In this document: positions 7,882 to 16,442 of the stretch, one piece after another
Numbering within the stretch: position 1 is the first letter of the stretch
Layout: each line of letters starts with the position of its first letter
Assembly: GCA_905479635.1 (NCBI GenBank)
Contig: CAJQNG010000144.1
Coordinates: forward strand, 1 to 58,818
DNA from: an uncultured Boseongicola sp.
GTDB lineage: Bacteria; Pseudomonadota; Alphaproteobacteria; Rhodobacterales; Rhodobacteraceae
DNA length: 58,818 bases
Direction: 5' to 3'
The notes under the pieces: model-generated
Database searches by the model: none
What the model saw: only the letters and a program-made list of their open reading frames with translations
What the model was told of the DNA's origin: nothing
Translations under genes and position numbers: made by a program

Positions 7882-9072
7882 TTAAACCCTTGTAATCTTT
7901 AGTCTGGTCTTCAATTCCGTCCGGCAAAACGCATGCAAAAAGCACGTCTGCTCGGACACATCCAACATATCCTGCGCCACTGCATCAGCCTCGCCCGTTA
8001 CCAGATGCACATGGGTTTCAACCGGGTCCGCTTCGCCCGCGCGCCCCGTTCCGCCAGACGCCCCACCAAGACTGAAATGCGTGTCCTGCACGATCGAATA
8101 GGACAGTAAGTCCAACTTCTCCATCGACGCCATCCGGCCAAACTGCGTCATAAAACAAAACGCAATTCCCGCCGAAATGTAACTCACCGCATCTGGCGCG
8201 CGCCCCATTCCACCCGCCGCCGGAGCCTCCTCGCTTAAAAAGCGGAAAACCGACCCTCGCGGGCTATAAAGATGCTGCTCGATCTCTTTGATGCCATCGG
8301 CGCGCAGCGTGCAGATCGCCGCCGGATTAAGCGTGCGATCCTGTTCGTCTGTCAGGCTTGACGCGGCCTTCGCAGTGCCCTTTTGCACCGCCTTTTCAGG
8401 CGAGGTCCCAAGGCGCTCAATCAAGGTCAAATCCGTCTCGCCAGCTTCCGGCGCCGCGCCCTTTGGATCACCCACAGCCGGACCTTCCAACTTCACTGCA
8501 TTGGCAGGGTCAATCTCGACGCCGTTTTTCGACAGCGTAAAATAACTTGGTAAAACGCCCCGCATCAAACCGTTCAGCGGCGAGGCATGCACGGCGTCCA
8601 TCACCAACTGGTTCAGCGCAGCATCATCAAGATCGCACTCCACCTCGACCTCAAGCTCCACCGGCAACGCCCCACCCGTCATAGTGCGTTTGCGCATCGA
8701 ACCCCTCATCGTATAATAATTGTTCTGTATAATCCGCAACTTACGAAATTCAAGACCCTGTTCAGACGCCAAAGCCGTGATCTCGTTCATGTAGCTCGAA
8801 ATCATTCCCGTGGTCAGAAACGACAACGGACAAGGTGCTGCGTCATACCCGCTTAGATACGCGCCCTCGTCCGAAACCAACCGCCACATCAATCCCGAAC
8901 GGGCCGACACTACCAACGCTTCTTTTTGAAACCCCGACAACGATCGCACCCAGGTACGCACCGCATCGCCCTTGCGGTTTGCAGGCGCCAAAAGACCCGT
9001 CGCATCCGCATTGGTCACGCGATAAAACGGCGCACCCCCGCTTTCAGCAATGATATTTTCCCCAAGTGCCAT
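7882..9072 (-). CDS. Tandem OsmC-like domain protein
   Basis: A 396-residue protein with two OsmC-type halves. The first (about 40-180) has CPLSFLTTGMISSYMNEI followed by a strand-rich segment. The second (about 280-390) has APDAVSYISAGIAFCFMTQF and ends with SEQTCFLHAFCRTEL. OsmC proteins use paired cysteines to reduce organic hydroperoxides; each half keeps cysteines at likely positions, but I cannot prove peroxidase activity. The linker (about 195-260) is low in predicted structure. The ATG at 9072 overlaps the dioxygenase stop (TGATG), so it is translationally coupled to an oxygen-using enzyme. I infer a role in peroxide or side-product defence, or in a step of ring-cleavage product handling. 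Confidence 0.7.
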   Translation of the reverse strand: MALGENIIAESGGAPFYRVTNADATGLLAPANRKGDAVRTWVRSLSGFQKEALVVSARSGLMWRLVSDEGAYLSGYDAAPCPLSFLTTGMISSYMNEITALASEQGLEFRKLRIIQNNYYTMRGSMRKRTMTGGALPVELEVEVECDLDDAALNQLVMDAVHASPLNGLMRGVLPSYFTLSKNGVEIDPANAVKLEGPAVGDPKGAAPEAGETDLTLIERLGTSPEKAVQKGTAKAASSLTDEQDRTLNPAAICTLRADGIKEIEQHLYSPRGSVFRFLSEEAPAAGGMGRAPDAVSYISAGIAFCFMTQFGRMASMEKLDLLSYSIVQDTHFSLGGASGGTGRAGEADPVETHVHLVTGEADAVAQDMLDVSEQTCFLHAFCRTELKTRLKITRV

Positions 9073-10040
9073 CACGTCCCCCCATTCGTCTCACCCGGCG
9101 GCGTCCCATGCGTGTGGAACGTCTCAATTGTCTTCAAACCCCAGGCCTGACCCTTCTTACGCTCGGTCTCAGTCCAGGTGATCGTCTCCCAATCGGGCTG
9201 CAAAATCAGCCGCGCACCAGCGTTTGCCAACTCCACCCGATTGCCCGCAGGCTCCCAGACATACAGGAAAAATGTGCCCTGAATGCCATGCTTGTGCGGC
9301 CCGGTTTCGATATGAACGCCGTTTTCCAGAAAGATATCCGCCGCCCGTAAAATGTCCTCGCGCTGATCCGCGGCATAGGTCACGTGATGCAGCCGGTTCG
9401 CGCCCTTCCCGTGTTCTTCGGTGCAGGCCAGATCGTAAGTTTTGTTGTTGATCGTGAACCAACAGCCTCCAAGGCGCCCGTTATCAAGCCGGATCTGCTC
9501 CGTCACGCGGCTGCCCAGACAGGTCTGCATAAAATTGCGAAACTCGGTCACGTCCGAGGCCAGTAAGTTCAGATGATCCAAACGCCGCGGGCACGCACCA
9601 ACGCCGTGAAACCGGCTCGACATGTTTTTCAATGCAGGCACATCGTCGCCCGTCGCCTCGAATTTCCGCGTTTCCCAGTAAATCTCGAACACATGCCCGA
9701 ACGGGTCCTCAAACCGAAACGCCCGGCCGTGGCCCGCGTCACCGTCCACCCAGCCGTGAACGCTGTACCCCGACGCCTCAATCGCCACGACCCGGCGCGC
9801 CAGGGCCGCCTCGGACGACACCCGATAGCCGATATGCCCGACCCCGGTCGTCTCGGACGCCGTCAGCTTCAGCGTATGGAATTCATAGTCGTCCCACGCC
9901 CGCAAATACGCACAGTCACCCTCGCGCGCCGACAGCTTCAAACCGTAAACACGGGTGAAGAAATCGAGGCTTTCCTCGAACTTATCGGTCAGAACCTCAA
10001 CGTGGCCCAGATGTGCGATATCAAAACACGGCTCACCCAT
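9072..10040 (-). CDS. Type I extradiol dioxygenase (VOC superfamily)
   Basis: A 322-residue two-domain VOC protein. The C-terminal catalytic domain keeps the 2-His-1-carboxylate iron site: His in RRLDHLNLLASD, His in NRLHHVTYAAD, Glu in AGNRVELANAG. Such enzymes cleave catechols next to, not between, the hydroxyls. Length fits catechol 2,3- or homoprotocatechuate 2,3-dioxygenases. The ATG at 10040 begins MGEPCFD; a TTG 15 bases upstream overlaps the DctM end. It is unusual to see an extradiol enzyme in the same operon as intradiol PcaGH, so it probably serves a second catechol brought in or made by LigM, but the substrate is not known. Confidence 0.85.
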   Translation of the reverse strand: MGEPCFDIAHLGHVEVLTDKFEESLDFFTRVYGLKLSAREGDCAYLRAWDDYEFHTLKLTASETTGVGHIGYRVSSEAALARRVVAIEASGYSVHGWVDGDAGHGRAFRFEDPFGHVFEIYWETRKFEATGDDVPALKNMSSRFHGVGACPRRLDHLNLLASDVTEFRNFMQTCLGSRVTEQIRLDNGRLGGCWFTINNKTYDLACTEEHGKGANRLHHVTYAADQREDILRAADIFLENGVHIETGPHKHGIQGTFFLYVWEPAGNRVELANAGARLILQPDWETITWTETERKKGQAWGLKTIETFHTHGTPPGETNGGT

Positions 10041-10047
10041 GGCGCCC

Positions 10048-11352
10048 TTACCCAAACATCGTTGTGGGCAGGAACAGCGCGATCTGCGGAAACATCACAA
10101 GGATGATCAACGCCACCAGCATCATCAGCCAAAATAGCGCCACACCCGAGAAAATCTCGCCCAAAGACACCTTCGGCGCGATGGATTTCACGATGAACAC
10201 GTTCAAGCCGACAGGCGGCGAAATCAGTCCCATCTCCAATGCCAGAACAACCAGAACACCGAACCAGATCGGATCAATGCCCTCGGCGACTATGATTGGA
10301 AAAAAGATCGGAAGCGTCAGGACAAGCATCGCAAACCCTTCCAGAAAACACCCGAGAATGATGTAAATCAGAAGGATCAACAGCAACACGCCGGTCGCTG
10401 ATAAATCCAGTCCATCCATGAAACCACCCACGGCGGTCGGTATATGGCTTAGCGCAAGAAACGGGTTGATCAGATGCGCCGCGATCAAGATCAGCATGAC
10501 CGTTGCCGTCGTCACGACGGAATCTTTGGCCGCCTTCCAAAGCGCCACAATCGGCAGCGCACGCGTTACAAACCCGATCAGAATAACCGCGCTTGCCCCA
10601 ACGGCCGCTGCCTCGACGGGTGAAAACAAACCACCGTAAATGCCTCCGATGGTTAGCACAATCACCGCCACAATCGGCCCCGCCCGCGAAACCGCACGCA
10701 GCTTCTCTCTCAGACCAGTCTTTGGCCCCGCAGGCCCGTATTCCGGCCTAATGTAGCAAAGCACCGTTACCGCCAGCACAAACAACGACACAAGCAACAG
10801 CCCCGGAAATACGCCTGCCAAAAACAGCCGCCCGATGGATTGCTCGGTCAAAATTGCATAGATTACAAAGCCCGTAGACGGCGGGATCAAAATCCCCAAC
10901 GTACCGCCCGCCGCGACCACTCCGGTCGACAGGCGCGGGTCGTATTTGTAACGCTCCATCTCGCCCAAGGCGACCTTGCCCATCGTCAAAGCCGACGCGA
11001 CTGACGAGCCCGACAATGCCGCGAACCCACCGCAACCAATGACAGTCGCCGAGGCCAAACCACCCCGCACCGAACCGATCACCGCATAGGCCGCGTCGTA
11101 CAATTGTCGGCTCATTCCCGTGATCGAGGCCACGTTGCCCATCAAAATGAACAAGGGGATCACAACCAGTTCGGGCGAGGACCCCAAAGTAAACGCCTCC
11201 GACGCCAAAAGAGACGTCGCCGCGTTTAACCCGTTCAACGCCCAGATGCCGAAAAAGCCGACGATGAACATCGCGAACGCCACAGGGATGCGCAGAACCA
11301 AAAGCCCAAACAGAACGATAATTCCGAAAATACCCGCCGAAGCCGCGCTCAT
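10048..11352 (-). CDS. dctM: TRAP transporter large permease, DctM family
   Basis: A 434-residue integral membrane protein with about 12 hydrophobic segments, the driving subunit of a TRAP importer in the inner membrane. It shows typical family text such as FAALSGSSVASALTMGKVALGEM, GTLGILIPPSTGFVIYAILTEQSIGRLF and LEMGLISPPVGLNVFIVKSIAP near the C-terminus. Its ATG overlaps the DctQ stop codon. It sits directly upstream of the extradiol dioxygenase, so it very likely imports an aromatic acid used by this operon. Confidence 0.94.
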   Translation of the reverse strand: MSAASAGIFGIIVLFGLLVLRIPVAFAMFIVGFFGIWALNGLNAATSLLASEAFTLGSSPELVVIPLFILMGNVASITGMSRQLYDAAYAVIGSVRGGLASATVIGCGGFAALSGSSVASALTMGKVALGEMERYKYDPRLSTGVVAAGGTLGILIPPSTGFVIYAILTEQSIGRLFLAGVFPGLLLVSLFVLAVTVLCYIRPEYGPAGPKTGLREKLRAVSRAGPIVAVIVLTIGGIYGGLFSPVEAAAVGASAVILIGFVTRALPIVALWKAAKDSVVTTATVMLILIAAHLINPFLALSHIPTAVGGFMDGLDLSATGVLLLILLIYIILGCFLEGFAMLVLTLPIFFPIIVAEGIDPIWFGVLVVLALEMGLISPPVGLNVFIVKSIAPKVSLGEIFSGVALFWLMMLVALIILVMFPQIALFLPTTMFG

Positions 11353-11852
11353 GCGTCCTTCTCCGAGCGAATGTCGCGCCCTGTCAGGGCAAGTTCAACC
11401 GCGCGCAGTGCAAGGCCTAACGCCGCCAACAGCATGAAGGCGACCATCGCCCATTGAGACCACGCTTTGGGCAGGTACAAAAGGTTGGTCGACAGGTTCA
11501 GCATCACAGAAAGCTGTGAGGAATCCCAAGTGGCCCAGGCAAGAGCGGCAAAGATCGCCGCCCCAAAAATCGCAACCACGATGTCGATCAGGTAATTCAA
11601 TTTTGCCGGGAAAAAGCGCTCGAAAAGATCAACGGCGATATGCCCGCCAAGCCGGTCACACTGCGCCATCGGAGCAAAAATCATCACAGTCATCGCCATC
11701 ATGGTGATGTCCTGACCGCCATAAAGCGGATTGCCAAAAGCGCGCCCCACCACATCAAACAGAACGACACCGACCACGCAAAGAAGCGCAGCCGAGCCGA
11801 TCGCGGCGGACAGGCCGATAAGCCTGTCCGCCAGTTTACGCAATTGATCCAA
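11349..11852 (-). CDS. dctQ: TRAP transporter small permease, DctQ family
   Basis: A membrane protein of about 167 residues with four hydrophobic segments and the DctQ core VVLFDVVGRAFGNPLYGGQD followed by ITMMAM. Together with DctM it forms the membrane unit. The start is uncertain: a TTG at 11852 lies just after the DctP stop, while an in-frame ATG at 11885 would overlap the end of dctP by 29 bases. I prefer the TTG because the preceding residues are antisense-free dctP coding sequence and not DctQ-like. Confidence 0.88.
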   Translation of the reverse strand: MDQLRKLADRLIGLSAAIGSAALLCVVGVVLFDVVGRAFGNPLYGGQDITMMAMTVMIFAPMAQCDRLGGHIAVDLFERFFPAKLNYLIDIVVAIFGAAIFAALAWATWDSSQLSVMLNLSTNLLYLPKAWSQWAMVAFMLLAALGLALRAVELALTGRDIRSEKDA

Positions 11853-11856
11853 ATGC

Positions 11857-12831
11857 TTACTGCTGCATTGCGGCCAATGCCGCATCGCCGCCCACACTGG
11901 CCACATAATCCGATGTCACTGAAGAAACCGCGTCAGTGAAGGCTTGGATTTCTTCTGCTGTCAGATCGACAAAGGTGTTCTTGTCATCCTTGCGCGCCCG
12001 CGCAACACCGATCACGCCGGTCTCGTTCCACGCGGTCTCGGCATTGTTGGACAAATCGCGCCCGACATTGGCCTCAAGCGCCGCTTTCGCCTCGTCCGAC
12101 AGCACGTCATATGAGCTTTGGCCCATGACCGCGAAGAACGACAAACGCCCAAGAGGTGCACCGATGGTGAACGCATCCGCGACCTCGTCCAGTTTGAAGT
12201 CATCCAAAGTCGATGACCCTGTAAACACGCCATCAATCAGACCGGTCTGAAGTGCGTTGTAGACTTGATTGATCGGCATCTGCACCGGGGTCGCCCCAAG
12301 TGCCTCGGCCACCTTGCCAGCCGTCGCGCCCGCTACGCGGATTTTCAGACCTTCCAGATCGCCGGGCGTGCGGATCACCTTGTCACGCATGATCATCACG
12401 TTCGGCTCGGACGTCCAAAGCGCCACAGGCACCGTGCCGGGAAACTCTCCGCCAATCTCGGCCATCGCATCCCAAAGCGCATCGGCGCCCGATTTGCCCT
12501 CTGGCACCACGCCCGGCAGCTCGACAATCATCGCTTTCTCGAACTGTGAGGACGTATACCCCTGAAGCCCCCACGTGATGTCAGCCACGCCCTGAACGGC
12601 ACGGATATACTGCTCGACCGGGCCTTTGCCCAACTCGCCCCCGTGATAGCCACGCACGGTCAAAGAGCCGCCTGTCGCAGCTGCCAAATCCGTATTCAGT
12701 TTTTCAATGACGGATGCATTCACCGTGTGAAACGGTGGTGTGAAATTCGCGAACTTCAACTCCTGTGCCGCTGCCGGAAAGGCAGCAACAACAACCAGAG
12801 CCGCGCCCAGAAATGTTGATTTAAGTGTCAT
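11857..12831 (-). CDS. dctP: TRAP transporter substrate-binding protein, DctP family
   Basis: A 324-residue periplasmic binding protein with an N-terminal signal peptide (hydrophobic residues about 8-22, likely cleaved after AAA or AAAQE). The DctP signature is seen in DLEGLKIRVAGATAGKVAEA and QVYNALQTGLIDGVF, which includes the arginine that binds the ligand carboxylate. GGAGGA precedes the ATG. It is encoded between the O-demethylase and the permease genes, which suggests methoxylated or hydroxylated aromatic acids as ligands. Confidence 0.93.
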   Translation of the reverse strand: MTLKSTFLGAALVVVAAFPAAAQELKFANFTPPFHTVNASVIEKLNTDLAAATGGSLTVRGYHGGELGKGPVEQYIRAVQGVADITWGLQGYTSSQFEKAMIVELPGVVPEGKSGADALWDAMAEIGGEFPGTVPVALWTSEPNVMIMRDKVIRTPGDLEGLKIRVAGATAGKVAEALGATPVQMPINQVYNALQTGLIDGVFTGSSTLDDFKLDEVADAFTIGAPLGRLSFFAVMGQSSYDVLSDEAKAALEANVGRDLSNNAETAWNETGVIGVARARKDDKNTFVDLTAEEIQAFTDAVSSVTSDYVASVGGDAALAAMQQ

Positions 12832-12927
12832 TTAAGTCCTCCCAAAAAATCGGACCGCGTCATTGGCGGCTCCGAAACCCTCAGACGACGTACCCCGGAA
12901 AAGGGACGCCGCCCAACTATCATTGCC

Positions 12928-14337
12928 TCAAGCCGACGTCGCGCGCCAGCTATCGGATGCATACCCGCCCTCGCGGACTTCCTTCGCATAGGGCGTATCA
13001 GACACCCGCACGCGAATTTCGGCCTGACGGTGCTTTTCGGCAGACGTCTTTTGCGTCTCATCCGGTTCACCCCATTTAAGCGTCAGCACATCGCCAACCG
13101 TAACCGATTGGTCGACCACACCCAAAGACAACACACAGCGCTCGTTATAGCTATAGCCGTTGAACATCGACATGCCGACCTGTCTGTCGCCATGCATCAC
13201 CATATCAGCAGAAGACGACGCATAGTTCGGCTGTGGGAAGTCGATCCATTTGTAAGGAATACCGTCGTCAAAGGCCGACGCAATAACTTTAAGAACGTCC
13301 TCTTTGTTCCACTCAAACGTCACTTTTTTCCGATTCGTGCCGCTTTCCTTCATCCGGGCGAGGGCCTCCTTGCCCACGAAGTCATCCTTCTTCCAGCCAA
13401 TATAGAAATCATATCCAAGCTCGAACGGATTGACGTAGTAATCCTCGATATTGTCCGACACGTAACTTCCGCCAATCGCGCCTGCGGCCTCGTACATATC
13501 CGACCCCAGCCAATCACGATATTCGGCCATCATGCCGTCGCCCGTGTAAATCCCAGGCAGCGGAGAGGGGATCCACCCGCTCTCAAGCGTGTTGGTCGAA
13601 TAGGCCCGGCTGCCGCACTGAACCAGATCAACGCCCGCGGCGCGCGCGGCCTCCATAATCGTCGAATGGATGTAATTCTTGTCCTCGTAAGGGCCCCATA
13701 TTTCCAGACCCGGCGCCCCCGACATGCCGTGGCGCAGCGCCTGCACTTTCTTCGAGCCAACATTGATCCAGTCCACATGGAAGAACTTAATGTCCTGCAC
13801 CGGCCCGCCGTTCATCTTCTCGAAAATCTTCGGCGCGTCGGGGCCTTGGATCTGATAGCGATAATGGGTCCGCAAAACCCGCTCGCCTTCAGGGCGCGAG
13901 GTCGAGCGCGGATCATGCTTAATCCGTACGTTCCAATTGCCGGTCGCCGCACAAAACATCAGCCAATGCGACGTCGGCGCACGCCCTACCAGAATGAATT
14001 TGTCTTCCCGCTCGCGGAAAATGATGTGGTCGCCGATCACATGGCCATTGGGCGTCACCGGGACATAATGCTTGGCCCGGTTCAGACCGAAATTCGAAAA
14101 CGAGTTAATCCCGTGATGGGATAAGAAAGCCTCCGCCTGAGGCCCCTCAACGATCAGCTCATCCATATGATGGCATTGGTCGAACAAAACTGCAGTGTGC
14201 CGCCAGGCTTCCTGCTCCACCCGCCAGTTGCGAAACTCCGGCGTTACAACCGGATAGACGTACATCCCGATCTGAGAATTTCTCAGCATTTCAACAGGGT
14301 TGGCGTGGGTCTTCATCACATCGGACAGGCTCGGCAT
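12928..14337 (-). CDS. ligM: LigM-type vanillate/3-O-methylgallate O-demethylase (tetrahydrofolate dependent)
   Basis: A 469-residue aminomethyltransferase-fold protein. LigM and DesA of Sphingobium pass the aromatic methyl group to tetrahydrofolate, giving protocatechuate from vanillate or gallate from 3-O-methylgallate. Strong family text is visible: VEMLRNSQIGMYVYPVV, YVPVTPNGHVIGDHIIF, LRHGMSGAPGLEIWGPYE, STNTLESGWIPSPLPGIYTG and GGSYVSDNIEDYYVNPFELG; length equals LigM. GGGAGA precedes the ATG. It lies just after the gntR gene and before the TRAP genes. Methoxy-benzoate demethylation feeding PcaHG is the likely role; vanillate versus syringate preference cannot be read from the sequence. 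No metF or ligH partner is in the window. Confidence 0.87.
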   Translation of the reverse strand: MPSLSDVMKTHANPVEMLRNSQIGMYVYPVVTPEFRNWRVEQEAWRHTAVLFDQCHHMDELIVEGPQAEAFLSHHGINSFSNFGLNRAKHYVPVTPNGHVIGDHIIFREREDKFILVGRAPTSHWLMFCAATGNWNVRIKHDPRSTSRPEGERVLRTHYRYQIQGPDAPKIFEKMNGGPVQDIKFFHVDWINVGSKKVQALRHGMSGAPGLEIWGPYEDKNYIHSTIMEAARAAGVDLVQCGSRAYSTNTLESGWIPSPLPGIYTGDGMMAEYRDWLGSDMYEAAGAIGGSYVSDNIEDYYVNPFELGYDFYIGWKKDDFVGKEALARMKESGTNRKKVTFEWNKEDVLKVIASAFDDGIPYKWIDFPQPNYASSSADMVMHGDRQVGMSMFNGYSYNERCVLSLGVVDQSVTVGDVLTLKWGEPDETQKTSAEKHRQAEIRVRVSDTPYAKEVREGGYASDSWRATSA

Positions 14338-14357
14338 CGTTGGTGTCTCCCTTGGAG

Positions 14358-15092
14358 TTAGTCAGGTGTTACAAGCGAAAGCCCCGGAACGCGTGTCGCG
14401 ACCCCCGGTCCGGCTTTGGCAAAATGTTCAAGATTTTCGCGCGCAAGCCGTGCATGCTCGCGCGTCAGCGCTTCGGCCCGTGCACCTTCCCGCGCCCGGA
14501 TCGCGGCAAGAATGGCCTTATGCTGCCACTGCGCCCGCGTCAGGGACGCTCGAAAATTCGGGATCAGCTCCTGTTCTTTCAGGAAAGAAGACGGCGACGC
14601 CAAAGGCAGCTGAACAACCCGCTCGATCTCGCGCTGAACGATCAAACTGCCTGCCATACGCGCCAAAAAGCTGTGAAACCCGGCATTCAGACGGACGTAG
14701 GCGTCCAGATCAATGCCGTCCGGCGCCGCAAGTGCTGTATCAATCTCTGCCAGCGTCCGTTCGGCTTCACCCATCATCAAAGGATCAGCCCCCCGCTCTG
14801 CCGCCATCCGCGCAGCCGTGCCCTCGATGACACCACGCAATTCTATCGCGTCGTTGATGTCGTCCACGGTAAAGCTGGCGACCCGCGCGCCGCCCGTCGC
14901 AATCCGCTCCAGCAGTCCTTCGGCCACGAGCCGGTCCATTGCTTGTCTCAGGGGAGTGCGGGAAATGCCAAGCCGTTCCGACAGAGCAACCTCGGGCAAC
15001 CGCGTGTTCGCTTCGAACGCGCCGGTCATCACCAGTGTGCGAAGGCCCATCAGCGCCTTGTCGAACTGTGTCGACCGATCTCCCAAAGCCAC
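14358..15092 (-). CDS. GntR family regulator, FadR/FCD subfamily
   Basis: A 244-residue regulator with an N-terminal winged helix (VALSERLGISRTPLRQAMDR, residues about 30-75) and an all-helical FCD ligand-binding domain after residue 90. These proteins are usually repressors released by a small organic acid. The GTG at 15092 touches GGGAG, so a TTG at 15086, five bases after the binding site, is also possible. It is the first gene of the aromatic operon and two palindromes with TGTATACA cores lie immediately upstream, so autoregulation and control of the operon by a vanillate-like or protocatechuate-like effector is likely. Confidence 0.9.
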   Translation of the reverse strand: MALGDRSTQFDKALMGLRTLVMTGAFEANTRLPEVALSERLGISRTPLRQAMDRLVAEGLLERIATGGARVASFTVDDINDAIELRGVIEGTAARMAAERGADPLMMGEAERTLAEIDTALAAPDGIDLDAYVRLNAGFHSFLARMAGSLIVQREIERVVQLPLASPSSFLKEQELIPNFRASLTRAQWQHKAILAAIRAREGARAEALTREHARLARENLEHFAKAGPGVATRVPGLSLVTPD

Positions 15093-15121
15093 CTCCCAAC
15101 AGCTTACCGAGTGTAAGGGCT

Positions 15122-15145
15122 AGAATGTATACAGAAACCTGTCAA
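15122..15145 (-). promoter_or_regulatory. Promoter with proximal GntR operator
   Basis: On the minus strand TTGACA (15145 down to 15140) is a good -35 box. Directly downstream, in the spacer, is the palindrome core TGTATACA (15126-15133) within GAATGTATACAGAA. The position, some 30 bases before the gntR start and overlapping the promoter, fits repression by the FCD-type regulator. The -10 box is not clear. Confidence 0.55.
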
Positions 15146-15184
15146 TAGCACATATCTCGCCCTCTAACGACCGAGTTTACAACA

Positions 15185-15198
15185 TTATGTATACATAA
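15185..15198. promoter_or_regulatory. Distal GntR operator, perfect 14-bp palindrome
   Basis: TTATGTATACATAA is a perfect 14-bp palindrome that repeats the TGTATACA core of the proximal site, with centres about 62 bp apart, close to six helical turns. FCD-type GntR regulators commonly bind short palindromes of this kind. Two phased copies suggest cooperative binding or a small DNA loop. Confidence 0.6.
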
Positions 15199-15392
15199 AT
15201 GGAAATTCAGCGGAGTGCCTGCCAGCGCCCACTGCGTCAACCATTCTCTACCAGAGCGAACGCCTGCGCCGATACAAAACCGACGCTGTACGGACGTCGC
15301 GAAATCGCCCCGAAAGCCTCTGAATTAACGAATAACGCTGAGACATTGTCGGTTTCAGCTCAAAGAGGAATTTACCACCGACAAAAGTATTG

Positions 15393-16187
15393 TTAGTCGA
15401 TCTTCGACGCATCCTTATACATCACCCGATGCCGCCGCGTTTTGATCCAGTCCTCAAGCTCCGCGTCGCTCATAAAGTGCTCGCAATTGTAGTGATCCCA
15501 ATGCAGTATCTCCTCGGGCGGTCGCCGCCACCGCTTGTATGGGGCAGCTGCCGGAGGCCCGAACAGCATGATATCAAGTACCGAAATCTCCGGTGGAATT
15601 CCAAGCAATGGCCGGATCGCATCCTGCGCTTCTTCCTGCCCGATCGCCGTGACCCACCAGACGTTATACCCCAAAGCCGCCGCCGCCAGATGCGCCGACA
15701 TGGTCGCGGCAGCAACCGACTGCAGCAGAATTCTCTCAGCGTTTTCATGGTAACTACGGTCCAAAGCTGAATCATCGTTCAGCACAGGAAACGCATTGGT
15801 CCATCGCATATCAGAACACACCACCACAAACCCCGGAGCCGTCGCCAGCCCGCGATAGTCAGGAGTCGGAAACTTCATCTTCGCCTTCGCCCTAAACCGC
15901 TGCTCTGCCACGAAATACTCAGCAATTTGTTGCTTCATCGCAGGCTCCCTCACCACGATGAATTGCCAAGGCTGTGAATTTGCACCCGAAGGCCCATGTC
16001 GCGCCGCTTCGATAATCATTTCAAAGTGTTCAGTCGGAACTTTAAAGTCCGGATTAAACTTGCGAACCGTTACCCGATTGCGGATCACCTGCATCAAAGC
16101 ATCGTATCGACTTCGATCCCCGATCTCTGGCAAATCCACTTCTGCTTCAGCGTCTTTCAGATCAACGGCGGGAGTCGTATCGGTCAT
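15393..16187 (-). CDS. Nitroreductase family protein
   Basis: A 264-residue FMN-dependent nitroreductase-fold protein with the N-terminal FMN-binding text RNRVTVRKFN and HGPSGANSQPWQFIVV, and a C-terminal GIPPEISVLDIMLFGPPA segment. The ATG at 16187 (MTDTTPAVD) follows GGAGGA. Family members reduce nitro groups, quinones or act as flavin-dependent dehydrogenases; the substrate cannot be told. It is separated from the gntR gene by 300 bases holding that gene's operators, and is divergent from the TAXI gene, so it probably has its own promoter in the 16188-16442 gap. Confidence 0.85.
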   Translation of the reverse strand: MTDTTPAVDLKDAEAEVDLPEIGDRSRYDALMQVIRNRVTVRKFNPDFKVPTEHFEMIIEAARHGPSGANSQPWQFIVVREPAMKQQIAEYFVAEQRFRAKAKMKFPTPDYRGLATAPGFVVVCSDMRWTNAFPVLNDDSALDRSYHENAERILLQSVAAATMSAHLAAAALGYNVWWVTAIGQEEAQDAIRPLLGIPPEISVLDIMLFGPPAAAPYKRWRRPPEEILHWDHYNCEHFMSDAELEDWIKTRRHRVMYKDASKID

Positions 16188-16398
16188 CAGCGTCCTCCAA
16201 GACAATACTTAAACCCAGCAAACATCATCCGAACCCATCCGACAACAGCTTCATCGGCGCGCGCCGTTAAGGGTTCGTTCGCGGATCTCTGCTAAAGTGC
16301 CGTTCAGGTCATGAAGTTCAAAAATCCAAAAAAACGACTCTCGCCCGAATCTCTTGATATTCCTCCTCCGCCCTCTAAGGTCCTAGTATTCTCAATAA

Positions 16399-16415
16399 TT
16401 GGGATTTTAACCCAA
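16399..16415. promoter_or_regulatory. Inverted repeat TTGGG-N7-CCCAA, candidate operator
   Basis: TTGGG (16399-16403) and CCCAA (16411-16415) face each other across 7 bases in the 255-base divergent gap between the nitroreductase and the TAXI operon, 28 bases before the TAXI start codon. It is a plausible site for the IclR-type regulator encoded in the same operon. The arms are short, so this is a suggestion only. The ribosome binding site GGAGGA is at 16431-16436. Confidence 0.35.
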
Positions 16416-16442
16416 AATTGAGGCCACACGGGAGGACTTTCA

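Noticed and set aside
13030-14124. Plus-strand open frame of 364 codons opposite ligM
   Set aside because: The minus-strand protein matches LigM along its full length; the antisense translation has no recognisable fold.
15199-15396. 65-codon plus-strand frame starting right after the GntR palindrome
   Set aside because: No ribosome binding site, no similarity, and it covers the regulatory gap; it is probably non-coding.
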